DNA of 64,000 nt from Corynebacterium sp. HMSC078H07 (GTDB taxonomy: Bacteria; Actinomycetota; Actinomycetes; Mycobacteriales; Mycobacteriaceae): NCBI RefSeq assembly GCF_001812805.1, contig NZ_KV810519.1:139357-203356 (forward strand). The letters are read 5' to 3'. The notes below the pieces were generated by a model that did not search any database, had not been told where the DNA came from, and saw only the letters and a program-made list of their open reading frames with translations. Of the stretch, positions 20,893-29,765 are shown piece after piece. Made by a program: the position numbers and the translations under genes. The number at the start of each line of letters is the position of its first letter. The stretch's first letter is position 1.

Positions 20893-22074
20893 GTGATCTC
20901 GGATTATGTGAGTGAGTGGTTCACCAACCACCGCGCAGAGGTCATCGCGTGGCGTCGTCATATTCACCGCCACCCGGAAACCTCCAATAATGAGATAGAA
21001 ACCACTCGCTTCCTCGCCCACACCTTGCGTGAGTATGGCCTGGAGCCGCAGCTTTTCCCTGAGACCGGACTCATGGTGGACATCGGCCCTGACACGGAGC
21101 TTGGCCGTTTGGCGTTCCGTGCGGATCTTGATGCCCTTCCGGTCACCGAGGTCACCGGGCTCGAGTACACCTCTGAAGTACCCGGCGTTATGCATGCGTG
21201 CGGCCATGACATCCACACCACCATTGCGCTAGCCACTGCCTGTGCACTGGCCGATTTCCATCGCGAGCACCCCCTTGACTTTGGCATCCGCGTGATTTTC
21301 CAGCCCGCCGAGGAAGTGTGGGTCGGCGGTGCCACTGATGTCATTGAATGGGGCGCGCTCGAAGGTGTGAATTCGATTTTCGCCGTCCATGTTGAGCCTA
21401 AGCTTCGCGTCGGACGCATTGGCGTTCGGGCGGGCGCTATCACCTCGGCTACCGATGTGGTTGAAATCAACGTGACCGGTCCTGGTGGCCACACCTCGCG
21501 CCCACATTTGTCGGCGGACGTCGTCTATGCGTTGGGCAAACTCCTGACTGATTTGCCGGGACTGTTGTCGCGCCGCGTTGACCCCCGTACCGGTACGGTC
21601 CTGGTCTTTGGCCAGGTCAATTCAGGATATGCGCCGAATGCCATTCCGGAGACCGGCACTGTGTCTGGCACGATGCGCACAGCGGACATTGGCATCTGGC
21701 GTGAGATGCAGACTCTGTTCTCTGAGCTCGTGGAGCAGGTTCTGGCGCCGTTGGGCGTTGAGCACGAGTTGGTCTACCGCCGAGGGGTTCCGCCGGTGCT
21801 GAACGACGACGTCTCAACCGCCCTCCTCGCCAGTGCCGCCCAAGCCATCGACCCACAAGCCGTGGTCCAAGCGCCGCAGTCCTCAGGCGGTGAGGATTTC
21901 TCCTGGTACCTCGAAAAGGTTCCCGGCTCCATGGCCCGTCTGGGCTGCTGGTCTGGCGAAGGTGAGCAGCACGATCTCCACATGGGCGATTTGGCTCCAG
22001 ATGAGCGGGCAATCGGCGTGGGTGTCAAGCTCTTTGGGTCGGTGGCGGAACAGTTCGCCAACGTGGAGGATTAG
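20893..22074 (+). CDS. M20 family metallo-amidohydrolase (N-acyl-amino acid amidohydrolase/hippurate hydrolase type)
   Basis: 393 residues starting at GTG 20893 after GAGGAGGAAG. Metal-binding signatures of the M20D group are present: RRHIHRHPETSNNE at the N-terminus, FRADLDALPVTE, HACGHDIHTTIAL, FQPAEEVWVGGA and, near the C-terminus, SSGGEDFSWYL. It is expected to hydrolyse N-acylated amino acids in the cytoplasm. It sits between upp and lpdA, the same place as amiA in C. glutamicum as I recall. The exact acyl substrate is unknown. Confidence 0.88.
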   Translation: MISDYVSEWFTNHRAEVIAWRRHIHRHPETSNNEIETTRFLAHTLREYGLEPQLFPETGLMVDIGPDTELGRLAFRADLDALPVTEVTGLEYTSEVPGVMHACGHDIHTTIALATACALADFHREHPLDFGIRVIFQPAEEVWVGGATDVIEWGALEGVNSIFAVHVEPKLRVGRIGVRAGAITSATDVVEINVTGPGGHTSRPHLSADVVYALGKLLTDLPGLLSRRVDPRTGTVLVFGQVNSGYAPNAIPETGTVSGTMRTADIGIWREMQTLFSELVEQVLAPLGVEHELVYRRGVPPVLNDDVSTALLASAAQAIDPQAVVQAPQSSGGEDFSWYLEKVPGSMARLGCWSGEGEQHDLHMGDLAPDERAIGVGVKLFGSVAEQFANVED

Positions 22075-22131
22075 GGCTTTAAGCATTACACTGTGACACG
22101 GATTTCCCAGAATTTAATTTAAGGAGCGACA

Positions 22132-23556
22132 TTGTCACAGGAAGCCCCCCGCATCGTAATCATTGGTGGAGGCCCCGCTGGCTACGAGGCCGCGACTGCC
22201 GGCGCCAAGTACGGCGCACATATTACGTTGGTTGAGGAACAGGGCCCTGGTGGCTCCTCCGTTCTTTTGGACTGCGTTCCCTCGAAGTCCTTTATTGCAG
22301 GTGCCAACATCCGCACCGACTTCCGCCGCGCTGATGACATGGGCCTTGACAACCAGCTCAGCTCCCTGAAGCTGAACCTGCAGGCGCTCAACGGCCGTGT
22401 GCAGGCGCTGGCGGCTAATCAGTCCCGCGACGTGCGCGCGGGCTTGGAAAAGATTGGTGTCACGGTTATCGATGGCCGTGCGGCCTTCTCCGAGGACCAG
22501 CACGGAGTGAAGGGTGCCGCCCACAAGGTCGATGTCACCCATAAGGATGGCACCACCGAAACCCTTGAGGCGGACTTAGTCCTCGTTGCCACCGGTGCCA
22601 CCCCACGCATTCTGCCGGGCGCGCAGCCGGATGGCGAGCGCATCCTGACCTGGCAGCAGGTCTACGACCTCAAGGAGGAACCAGAGCACCTCATCGTGGT
22701 CGGTTCTGGTGTGACCGGTGCGGAGTTCGTCTCTGCCTTCGCGGAGATGGGCGTGCGCGTGACCATGGTGGCGTCCCGCGACCGCATTCTGCCGCACGAT
22801 GACGCCGATGCTGCCGACGTCCTCGAGACCGTCCTGGCCGAGCGTGGCGTGGAACTGGAGAAGAACTGCCGCGTGGAGACCGTCTCCCGTACTGAAGACG
22901 GCAACGTTGTGGTCAAGACCCAGGACGGCCGCGAGATCCACGGCTCCCACGTCATTATGTCCATCGGTTCCATCCCGAATACCAAGGACCTAGGCCTTGA
23001 GCACGTCGGCGTGGCCACCACGAAGTCCGGCCACATTGAGGTGGACCGCGTCTCCCGCACCAACGTTGCCGGTATTTACGCCGCTGGTGACTGCTCCGAC
23101 CTCTTCCCGCTGGCTTCCGTTGCTGCAATGCAGGGCCGTATCGCGATGTACCACTCCCTGGGTGAGGGCGTGTCCCCGCTGCGTCTGAAGACCGTCGCCA
23201 CCGCCGTGTTTACCCGCCCGGAGATTGCCGCTGTGGGCTTTACCCAGGCTGAGATTGAGGCCGGCGAGGTGGCTGCCCGCACCGTCATGATGCCGCTGAA
23301 CACCAACCCGCGCGCCAAGATGCGTTCTCTGCAGCATGGCTTTGTCAAGCTCTTCTGCCGTGCAACCTCCGGCCGCGTCATCGGCGGCGTGATTGTTGCT
23401 CCGACTGCCTCCGAGCTCATCCTGCCCGTCGCTGTCGCCGTGACCAACCAGCTCACCGTGAACCAGCTGGCGGATTCCTTCGCGGTTTATCCGTCCCTGT
23501 CCGGCACTATCACTGAGGCAGCTCGCCGCCTGGTTGCCCACGACGACCTAGAGTAG
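22132..23556 (+). CDS. lpdA: LpdA-type FAD pyridine nucleotide-disulfide oxidoreductase, not a true lipoamide dehydrogenase
   Basis: 474 residues from TTG 22132, with AAGGAG upstream. FAD-binding GGGPAGYEAA, NAD-binding VGSGVTGAEF and the second FAD motif YAAGDCSD are intact. The redox-active disulfide (CxxxxC) is reduced to one cysteine in LLDCVPSK, and the C-terminal HPTLSE-type His region reads VYPSLSGT. This pattern is described for M. tuberculosis LpdA (Rv3303c), a quinone reductase-like flavoprotein, so disulfide chemistry on lipoamide is unlikely. It stands alone, with a hairpin terminator downstream. Confidence 0.9.
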   Translation: MSQEAPRIVIIGGGPAGYEAATAGAKYGAHITLVEEQGPGGSSVLLDCVPSKSFIAGANIRTDFRRADDMGLDNQLSSLKLNLQALNGRVQALAANQSRDVRAGLEKIGVTVIDGRAAFSEDQHGVKGAAHKVDVTHKDGTTETLEADLVLVATGATPRILPGAQPDGERILTWQQVYDLKEEPEHLIVVGSGVTGAEFVSAFAEMGVRVTMVASRDRILPHDDADAADVLETVLAERGVELEKNCRVETVSRTEDGNVVVKTQDGREIHGSHVIMSIGSIPNTKDLGLEHVGVATTKSGHIEVDRVSRTNVAGIYAAGDCSDLFPLASVAAMQGRIAMYHSLGEGVSPLRLKTVATAVFTRPEIAAVGFTQAEIEAGEVAARTVMMPLNTNPRAKMRSLQHGFVKLFCRATSGRVIGGVIVAPTASELILPVAVAVTNQLTVNQLADSFAVYPSLSGTITEAARRLVAHDDLE

Positions 23557-23574
23557 AACCTCCTACTTCTCGGT

Positions 23575-24369
23575 TTAGAAGCCCAGTGTGCTTACCGCAT
23601 GCTGGGCTTCTTCCATAGTGAACTTCTCGCCGTACTCGCTGGTGAGTTGCTCGAGCAGTGCTGGGCCCGACATCGGCATCATCTCTTGGTAGCTGTTCGC
23701 TGCTTCAACGGCCTCGGCCATCCAGTCACCGTTTACTGTGTCAACGGCGTACTGAGCCTGCTCTGGAGTAAAGCTGTCGCCATACTCAGAGGTGAGCTGG
23801 TCATATAGCTTGGCTTTAGAAAAGGCGGCGAAGTCGAGATAGTTTTCTGCGGACTCGAGAGCTTCAGCATTCCAGTCCACGTCGAGCTGATCGATCGAGT
23901 ACTGTGCCGCCTCGGGGGAGAATTGCGAGCCGTAGTCGCTCGTGAGCTGGTTATACAACTTAGCTTCGGAAAAGGCTGAAAAATCCAGATAGCGCTTCGC
24001 TGCGCGTAGCGCATTCGTGTAATCCTGTGGCACGGCTTCGTCATTGTTGCCAGCGCCGGCATCATTGCCCGAAGTTGAGTCCAGTTCAGCTGCGGCGTTA
24101 GTGATATCAACCGTCGGGGTGCTGAGTTCAGCGTCCAGCGATTCGGTAGCCGTGATGCTGGAGCGTGGTTCCGGTGCGGCGGTGTTTGAGGAATCGCCAT
24201 CAGAACCTGCGTTGAGAGCGGCGCTGCCAAGTACGAATACTGCGAGTGCACCCGCACCCCATTTGAGGCAGCCGCCCTTCTTCTTTTTCTTCGGCGCTGG
24301 CTGCGTCGGTGCTGGCTGCTCTGGAGTTGGTTCCGAAGGGAACTGCGGAGCTGCATAAGGGTTGGACAT
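23575..24369 (-). CDS. Ltp-family surface protein with three host-cell-surface-lipoprotein repeats
   Basis: 264 residues: a Pro-rich cytoplasmic N-terminus, a Lys cluster (KKKKKGG), one membrane helix (WGAGALAVFVLGSAALNA), an Asp/Ser/Thr-rich spacer, then three copies of an approximately 47-residue helical unit, each with a YLDF.AFS.AKLYxQLTSxYG-like core followed by F(S/T/M).E.AQ(Y/H). This is the PF07553 (Ltp) repeat, known from the TP-J34 phage superinfection-exclusion lipoprotein and from many Gram-positive surface proteins. Here it is anchored by a helix and not a lipobox. Role uncertain; phage exclusion or an envelope function are both possible. Confidence 0.8.
   Translation of the reverse strand: MSNPYAAPQFPSEPTPEQPAPTQPAPKKKKKGGCLKWGAGALAVFVLGSAALNAGSDGDSSNTAAPEPRSSITATESLDAELSTPTVDITNAAAELDSTSGNDAGAGNNDEAVPQDYTNALRAAKRYLDFSAFSEAKLYNQLTSDYGSQFSPEAAQYSIDQLDVDWNAEALESAENYLDFAAFSKAKLYDQLTSEYGDSFTPEQAQYAVDTVNGDWMAEAVEAANSYQEMMPMSGPALLEQLTSEYGEKFTMEEAQHAVSTLGF
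23577..23611 (+). terminator. Terminator stem after lpdA, overlapping the end of the Ltp-like gene
   Basis: AGAAGCCCAG (23577-23586) pairs with CTGGGCTTCT (23602-23611), a perfect 10-bp stem with a 15-nt loop. It lies 20 bp after the lpdA stop and within the last codons of the convergent gene. Confidence 0.6.
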
Positions 24370-24488
24370 GAGAGAAAACCTCCTGCGTTAGAGAGACAGA
24401 GGCTCGGTGCGGTGCCGAACGAGTCCTATCTTGGCAAGCCCTCTGGACATGGCCGCAGGAAATTCGAAAGCCTAGGCGAAAAGGCGTA

Positions 24489-25796
24489 CTAGGAGGTGGC
24501 GTAGGCAGAATCGGGAGAGACGTTGAGGTCGAGGCTGACAGGTCTGCCTGCCTGCGGGAAAGCGCGCTGCGGGCAGGCAGGGCGTGGGCATGCGGCGCAG
24601 CCGGGGCCGATGGGAGTGGCCTCGGACGGGGAGTGGTTCAGGGCGTCGGCATAGACGACGCGATCGGCTTGAGAGATATCGCAGCCGAGGCCCACAACGA
24701 ATTCTTTGCGCGGGGTACCCCACGCTTGTGCTTGGCCTTGAACGAAGCGCGCGATCCAGAGGTAGGTGTGGTCGTCTGGCATGGAGGCCACTTGGCGTGT
24801 GATGCGGTTAGGGGTTTCGAAAGCGCGGTGCACAACCCACAGGGGGCAGGATCCACCGCTGCGGGCAAAGTGGAAGGCGGTGGAGGATTGGCGCTTGGAG
24901 ATGTTGCCCGCGCGGTCGGTGCGGATGAAGGAGAAGGGGACACCGCGGTGGCCGGGGCGCTGTAGCGTCGATAAGCGCTGCGCGGTGGTCTCGAAACCGG
25001 TGCCGAAGGCGTTGGCGATGACATCAATGTCGTAGCGCGTCTCTTCCGCGGTGGCGAGGAACTGGGTATAGGGCATGGTCACGGCGGCGGCGAAGTATTG
25101 GGCAAGGCCGAGTGTGCCGATGGCTTGGGCTTCCTCACCGGGGAGCTCGGCAACGAGTTCGGCGCAATGCTCGGGGTAGGCCAACAAGCAGTATTGGAGC
25201 GCCATTTCAAAGACAAGCTGGGCTTCGGAAAGACCCGCCCGCAGGTGTAGCTCGCGGTTACGGAATGTGCGGCGGCGTGGGGACGGGGAGGAGAATCGTG
25301 TGCTGACACCGAACTCCTCCTGCAGAAGGGAGGCGAGGCGGCCACGGCGCAGGACGCGGTCGCCGAGGAGTTCCGATAGTTCCTCGGCGGCGACGTCGAG
25401 ACTATGAACGTAGTTGTGGGCGTCGTAGAAGAAGTCACGGACTGCCTCGAAGGGGCCGGTTTCCGCGGGGGTGTGCGCGGCGGCGTCGACAAGCCGGGGC
25501 AGCAGTTCGGGGAAACGTCCGCTGAGGTCGGTAAGCGTTGCCTCGGGTGCTTCGGGGAAGAGCTGACGTAGTTCGGCGAGGGCGCGCAAGTCGCGGTCGC
25601 CGGCGAAATAGGTGGAGTCAATGTCGAAGCGCTGCGTGAGCTGCATGAGAACAGTGACGGTGAGAGGGCGCTGATCGTTTTCCAGTTGATTGAGATAGCT
25701 CGTGGACAGGCCAAGTTGCTTGGCCATGGCCGCTTGAGTGAGCCCGCGTTCCTTGCGTAGCGCGTGGATTCTCGCCCCCGCGTAGTGCTTCGTCAT
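24489..25796 (-). CDS. prpR: PrpR/RamB family transcriptional regulator of the methylcitrate genes
   Basis: 435 residues. The N-terminal XRE helix-turn-helix (LTQAAMAKQLGLSTSYLNQLEND) is followed by the DUF2083/DUF955-type region found in RamB and PrpR. Near the C-terminus a cysteine cluster CAACPRPAC (Cx2Cx4C) with nearby Cys residues corresponds to the segment reported to bind a 4Fe-4S cluster in mycobacterial PrpR. It is transcribed divergently from prpDBC across about 170 bp, as expected for a local activator sensing propionyl-CoA or methylcitrate-cycle intermediates. Confidence 0.9.
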   Translation of the reverse strand: MTKHYAGARIHALRKERGLTQAAMAKQLGLSTSYLNQLENDQRPLTVTVLMQLTQRFDIDSTYFAGDRDLRALAELRQLFPEAPEATLTDLSGRFPELLPRLVDAAAHTPAETGPFEAVRDFFYDAHNYVHSLDVAAEELSELLGDRVLRRGRLASLLQEEFGVSTRFSSPSPRRRTFRNRELHLRAGLSEAQLVFEMALQYCLLAYPEHCAELVAELPGEEAQAIGTLGLAQYFAAAVTMPYTQFLATAEETRYDIDVIANAFGTGFETTAQRLSTLQRPGHRGVPFSFIRTDRAGNISKRQSSTAFHFARSGGSCPLWVVHRAFETPNRITRQVASMPDDHTYLWIARFVQGQAQAWGTPRKEFVVGLGCDISQADRVVYADALNHSPSEATPIGPGCAACPRPACPQRAFPQAGRPVSLDLNVSPDSAYATS

Positions 25797-25855
25797 CGCT
25801 CGAATCCTCCAAAAATGCTACATGAACTGGGATGTCCACAATGTTCGCGAATAAC

Positions 25856-25867
25856 GCAAAGACTTGC
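25856..25867. promoter_or_regulatory. Candidate PrpR operator between prpR and prpD
   Basis: GCAA-AGAC-TTGC is an inverted repeat resembling the TTTGCAAA-type boxes recognised by RamB/PrpR regulators. It lies in the divergent intergenic region. A weak -10-like GATAAAT follows at about 25911, about 50 bp before the prpD start. The assignment rests on position and motif similarity. Confidence 0.45.
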
Positions 25868-25965
25868 AACAGATTTCCACAGTTTACACATGTGGCGGGC
25901 CGCACGTTCGGATAAATAGTGTGAGGGCTATCGCAGTCGCAGTTATTGCCTAGGAGGAGAACACG

Positions 25966-27477
25966 TTGATTAACCACGAAGTACGGACCCACAAGTCCGC
26001 TGAGGATTTCCCCATCGAGGAGCACCTCGCACACAAGATTGCCAAGGTCGCCACTGATCCGGTCGAGGTCCCGGCTGAGACCACCGAGATGATCATCAAC
26101 CGCATCATCGACAACGCCTCTGTTGCTGTAGCCTCTGCTACGCGCCGTCCTGTGACCTCGGCGCGAGTGATTGCGCAGGCCCATGAGACGTCGGAAAGCG
26201 GCGCCACCATCTTCGGTGTTGACGGTACCTACTCCGCCGAGTGGGCAGCGCTGGCCAACGGCACTGCCGTGCGCGAGCTGGACTACCACGACACCTTCCT
26301 TGCTGCGGATTACTCCCACCCGGGCGATAACATCCCGCCGATTCTCGCCGTGGCTCAGCACAAGGGCCTGGCCGGCAAGGACCTCATCCGCGGCTTGGCC
26401 ACCGGCTACGAAATCCAGGTCAACCTGGTCAAGGGTATCTGCCTGCACGAGTGGAAGATTGACCACGTGGCACACCTTGGTCCGTCCGTCGCCGCGGGTA
26501 TCGGCACCATGCTGAACCTCGACGTCGACACCATCTACCAGGCCATCGGCCAGGCACTGCACACCACCACCGCCACCCGCCAGTCCCGCAAGGGCCTGAT
26601 TTCCTCCTGGAAGGCCTACGCCCCAGCCTTCGCGGGCAAGATGGCCATCGAGGCAGTAGACCGCTCCATGCGCGGCGAAGGTGCCCCGGCCCCGATTTGG
26701 GAAGGCGAAGACGGCTTCATCGCCTGGATGCTCCACTCCCCGGAGCGCACCTACACCGTCCCACTGCCGGCTGAAGGTGAAGAAAAGCGCGCCATCCTGG
26801 ACACCTACACCAAGGAGCACTCCGCGGAGTACCAGGCACAGGCGCCTATCGACATGGCCTTTGCCCTCAAGAAGACCCTGGCTGAGAAGGGCCTGAAGAC
26901 CGAGGACATCGAGTCCATCGTCCTCCACACTTCGCACCACACGCACTACGTCATCGGCACCGGCGCCAATGACCCGCAGAAGATGGATCCGAACGCCTCC
27001 CGCGAGACCCTGGACCACTCCATCATGTACATCTTCGCCGTGGCCCTGCAGGATGGCGAGTGGGATTACGAGACCTCCTACTCGGACGAGCGCAAGCACC
27101 GCCAGGACACCATCGATTTGTGGCACAAGATTTCCACCGTCGAGGACCCGGAGTGGACCCGCCGCTACCACTCCAACGACTTGGAGGAGAAGGCATTCGG
27201 CGGCAAGGCTGTCATCACCTTCAAGGACGGCACCGTGATTGAGGATGAGCGTGCAGTGGCCGACGCCCACCCGCTCGGCGCCCGCCCCTTCGGCCGCGAG
27301 GAGTACATCAACAAGTTCAAGAAGCTCGCCGCCGGCAAGGTCTCGGAGGAAGAGCAGGAGCGCTTCCTTGCCGCGGTACAGGACCTGGAGAATCTCACCG
27401 ACCTCAACGAGCTCAACGTTCGCCTCACCGACGAAGCACTCGCCACCGCACCAGAAACCCCGAAGGGACTGTTCTAA
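25966..27477 (+). CDS. prpD: 2-methylcitrate dehydratase
   Basis: 503 residues, MmgE/PrpD family. It dehydrates 2-methylcitrate to 2-methyl-cis-aconitate in propionyl-CoA catabolism. The conserved stretches [20 protein letters not shown] and [15 protein letters not shown] are present. The TTG start (25966) has a strong TAGGAGGAGA 6 bp upstream. prpB starts at the very next base after the stop, so prpDBC forms an operon opposite prpR. Confidence 0.96.
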   Translation: MINHEVRTHKSAEDFPIEEHLAHKIAKVATDPVEVPAETTEMIINRIIDNASVAVASATRRPVTSARVIAQAHETSESGATIFGVDGTYSAEWAALANGTAVRELDYHDTFLAADYSHPGDNIPPILAVAQHKGLAGKDLIRGLATGYEIQVNLVKGICLHEWKIDHVAHLGPSVAAGIGTMLNLDVDTIYQAIGQALHTTTATRQSRKGLISSWKAYAPAFAGKMAIEAVDRSMRGEGAPAPIWEGEDGFIAWMLHSPERTYTVPLPAEGEEKRAILDTYTKEHSAEYQAQAPIDMAFALKKTLAEKGLKTEDIESIVLHTSHHTHYVIGTGANDPQKMDPNASRETLDHSIMYIFAVALQDGEWDYETSYSDERKHRQDTIDLWHKISTVEDPEWTRRYHSNDLEEKAFGGKAVITFKDGTVIEDERAVADAHPLGARPFGREEYINKFKKLAAGKVSEEEQERFLAAVQDLENLTDLNELNVRLTDEALATAPETPKGLF

Positions 27478-28410
27478 ATGGCTGGTCTGTTTGGTTCCAC
27501 CATCAGCAACGCAGAAAAGCGCAAGAATTTCCGCGAGGCGCTGAACGCGCCGGGAATCACCACCCTGCCGGGAGCGTTTAACCCGCTCACCGCGCGCCTT
27601 ATCCAGGACCTTGGTGGCTTCGGCGGCGTGTACGTCTCCGGCGCGGTGTTGGCCAATGACTTGGGCCTGCCGGATATCGGCCTGACCACTCTCACCGAGG
27701 TGGCGCAGCGCGCCGGGCACATCGCTCGTGCCACGGACTTGCCGGTGCTTGTCGACGCCGACACTGGCTTCGGCGAACCCATGTCCGCCGCCCGCACGGT
27801 TGCCGCGCTGGAGGACGCTGGCCTGGCCGGCTGCCACCTAGAAGACCAGGTCAATCCGAAGCGCTGCGGCCACCTCGATGGCAAGGAAGTGGTGCCGACG
27901 GATCTCATGGTTCGTCGCATTACCGCCGCCGTCAACGAGCGCCGCGATGAGAACTTCATCATCTGTGCCCGCACGGATGCCGCCGGTATCCACGGCATTG
28001 ATGACGCTATCGAACGCGCCAAGGCCTACGCCGGCGCTGGTGCGGACCTCATCTTCACCGAGGCCCTGTACTCGCCTGAGGACTTTGAGAAGTTCCGCGC
28101 CGCCGTGGATACCCCACTGCTGGCCAACATGACGGAGTTTGGCAAGACCGAGCTGCTGTCGGCTAAGCGCATCGAAGGCTTGGGCTACAACGCCGTCATC
28201 TGGCCGGTGTCCACCTTGCGCGTGGCCATGGGCGCTACCGAAGAGTTCCTGCGCGACATGCAGGAAACCGGACTGCAATCCGAGGAGTGGCTCGATCGTA
28301 TGCAGCACCGCTCCCGCCTTTATGAGCTGGTGCGCTACGACGAGTACAACGCCTTTGACCAGAGCGTGTTCACGTACTCGAAGGACACCTACAAGCCCAC
28401 TTTTGATTAA
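27478..28410 (+). CDS. prpB: 2-methylisocitrate lyase
   Basis: 310 residues, ICL/PEP mutase superfamily. The catalytic loop KRCGHLDGKEVVP (KKCGH type), LPVLVDADTGFGE with metal-binding Asp residues and ARTDA are present. It cleaves 2-methylisocitrate to pyruvate and succinate. It starts directly after the prpD stop without a spacer and is followed by prpC after 28 bp with AAAGGAGAA. Confidence 0.96.
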   Translation: MAGLFGSTISNAEKRKNFREALNAPGITTLPGAFNPLTARLIQDLGGFGGVYVSGAVLANDLGLPDIGLTTLTEVAQRAGHIARATDLPVLVDADTGFGEPMSAARTVAALEDAGLAGCHLEDQVNPKRCGHLDGKEVVPTDLMVRRITAAVNERRDENFIICARTDAAGIHGIDDAIERAKAYAGAGADLIFTEALYSPEDFEKFRAAVDTPLLANMTEFGKTELLSAKRIEGLGYNAVIWPVSTLRVAMGATEEFLRDMQETGLQSEEWLDRMQHRSRLYELVRYDEYNAFDQSVFTYSKDTYKPTFD

Positions 28411-28438
28411 TACCCCATAACTGCAAAGGAGAAATACC

Positions 28439-29587
28439 ATGTCTGAGACCCCAGAGATCCGCAAGGGCCTGTACGGCGTTGTCGTTGATGAGACCGCCAT
28501 TTCCAAGGTTGTCCCGGAGACCAACTCCCTGACCTACCGCGGCTACCCGGTCCAGGAGCTCGCCCGCTACTGCTCGTTCGAGGAAGTGGCGTACCTGCTG
28601 TGGAACGGCGAGCTGCCGAACCAAGGTGAGCTCGTGCGTTTCTCCGCTCGTGAGAAGGCACTGCGCCACCTGGACCGCCACCTCATCGACCTCATCACCT
28701 CCATGCCGAAGTCCTGCCACCCGATGGACGTTCTGCGCACCGCAGTCTCCTTCATTGGTTCCCAGGACCCGGAGGAGTACACCAAGGACTCTGAGCACAT
28801 CCGCCGCACCGCGCTGGAGCTCATGGCGAAGCTGCCGACCATCGTCGCACTCGATATCCGCCGCCGTCGCGGTGAGGGCTACATCGAGCCTTCCCGCAAG
28901 AAGGGCTTTGCGGAAAACTTCCTGTGGATGGTCTTTGGTGAGGAGGAAGGTTCCCCGGCACTGTCGCGCTCCGATATTGAGGCCTTCGATAAGTCCCTCA
29001 TCCTCTACGCTGAGCACTCCTTCAACGCCTCCACCTTCGCCGGCCGCGTGGTGACCTCGACGATGTCGGACACCTACTCCGCCGTTACCGCCGCCATCGG
29101 CGCTCTGAAGGGCCCGCTGCATGGAGGTGCCAACGAAGCCGTGATGAAGAACTTCCTCGAGATTGGTGACCCTGCCAAGGTAGAGGAGTGGACGCTCAAC
29201 AAGCTCAAGAACAAGGAGCTTGTCATGGGCTTCGGTCACCGCGTGTACAAGAACGGTGACTCCCGTGTTCCGACCATGGAGGCAGCCTTCCGCGAGCTGG
29301 CCAAGGACCACGGCCAGGAGCAGTGGGTGGAGATGTACGAAATCATGGCCAAGACCATGTACGAGAACACCTCCATCAAGATCCAGCCGAACCTGGACTT
29401 CCCGGCTGGCCCTGCGTACCACATCCTGGGCTTCGACATCGAGTTCTTCACCCCGATCTTCGTGATGGCCCGCATCACCGGCTGGACCGCACACATCGTG
29501 GAGCAGAACGAGAACAACTCCCTCATCCGCCCGCTGTCTGCCTACAACGGCGAGGAGCAGCGCTCCGTGCCGCCGAAGGAAATCTAG
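28439..29587 (+). CDS. prpC: 2-methylcitrate synthase
   Basis: 382 residues, citrate synthase fold. It condenses propionyl-CoA and oxaloacetate. Catalytic elements are GPLHGGANE (His), MGFGHRVYKNGD (His) and the Asp in QPNLDFPAGP. The short N-terminus and the operon position identify the methylcitrate rather than the gltA-type enzyme. A good Shine-Dalgarno precedes the ATG and a strong terminator follows. Confidence 0.95.
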   Translation: MSETPEIRKGLYGVVVDETAISKVVPETNSLTYRGYPVQELARYCSFEEVAYLLWNGELPNQGELVRFSAREKALRHLDRHLIDLITSMPKSCHPMDVLRTAVSFIGSQDPEEYTKDSEHIRRTALELMAKLPTIVALDIRRRRGEGYIEPSRKKGFAENFLWMVFGEEEGSPALSRSDIEAFDKSLILYAEHSFNASTFAGRVVTSTMSDTYSAVTAAIGALKGPLHGGANEAVMKNFLEIGDPAKVEEWTLNKLKNKELVMGFGHRVYKNGDSRVPTMEAAFRELAKDHGQEQWVEMYEIMAKTMYENTSIKIQPNLDFPAGPAYHILGFDIEFFTPIFVMARITGWTAHIVEQNENNSLIRPLSAYNGEEQRSVPPKEI

Positions 29588-29600
29588 CGAAGGAAGAATT

Positions 29601-29634
29601 AGACCAGCGTGCTCATGCAGTGCGCTGGTCTTTT
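29601..29634 (+). terminator. Rho-independent terminator of prpDBC
   Basis: AGACCAGCG (29601-29609) pairs with CGCTGGTCT (29623-29631), followed by TTT, 13 bp after the prpC stop. Confidence 0.9.
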
Positions 29635-29765
29635 CGCTTCTATTTTCCCAGTTTATGTACAGGTTGCGGATTTCTGTTGACCTATATGTCGAATTCCGCC
29701 TCACGTGAACCCGAAGGGCACTACTCTGAGATCTGTATCGTGCTTATCTGAAAGGATTACTCCCA

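Noticed and set aside
25618..27837. 739-codon frame on the minus strand
   Set aside because: It runs antisense through prpD and into prpR; no ribosome site or similarity.
28370..29704. 444-codon minus-strand frame
   Set aside because: Antisense to prpC; product is a shadow.
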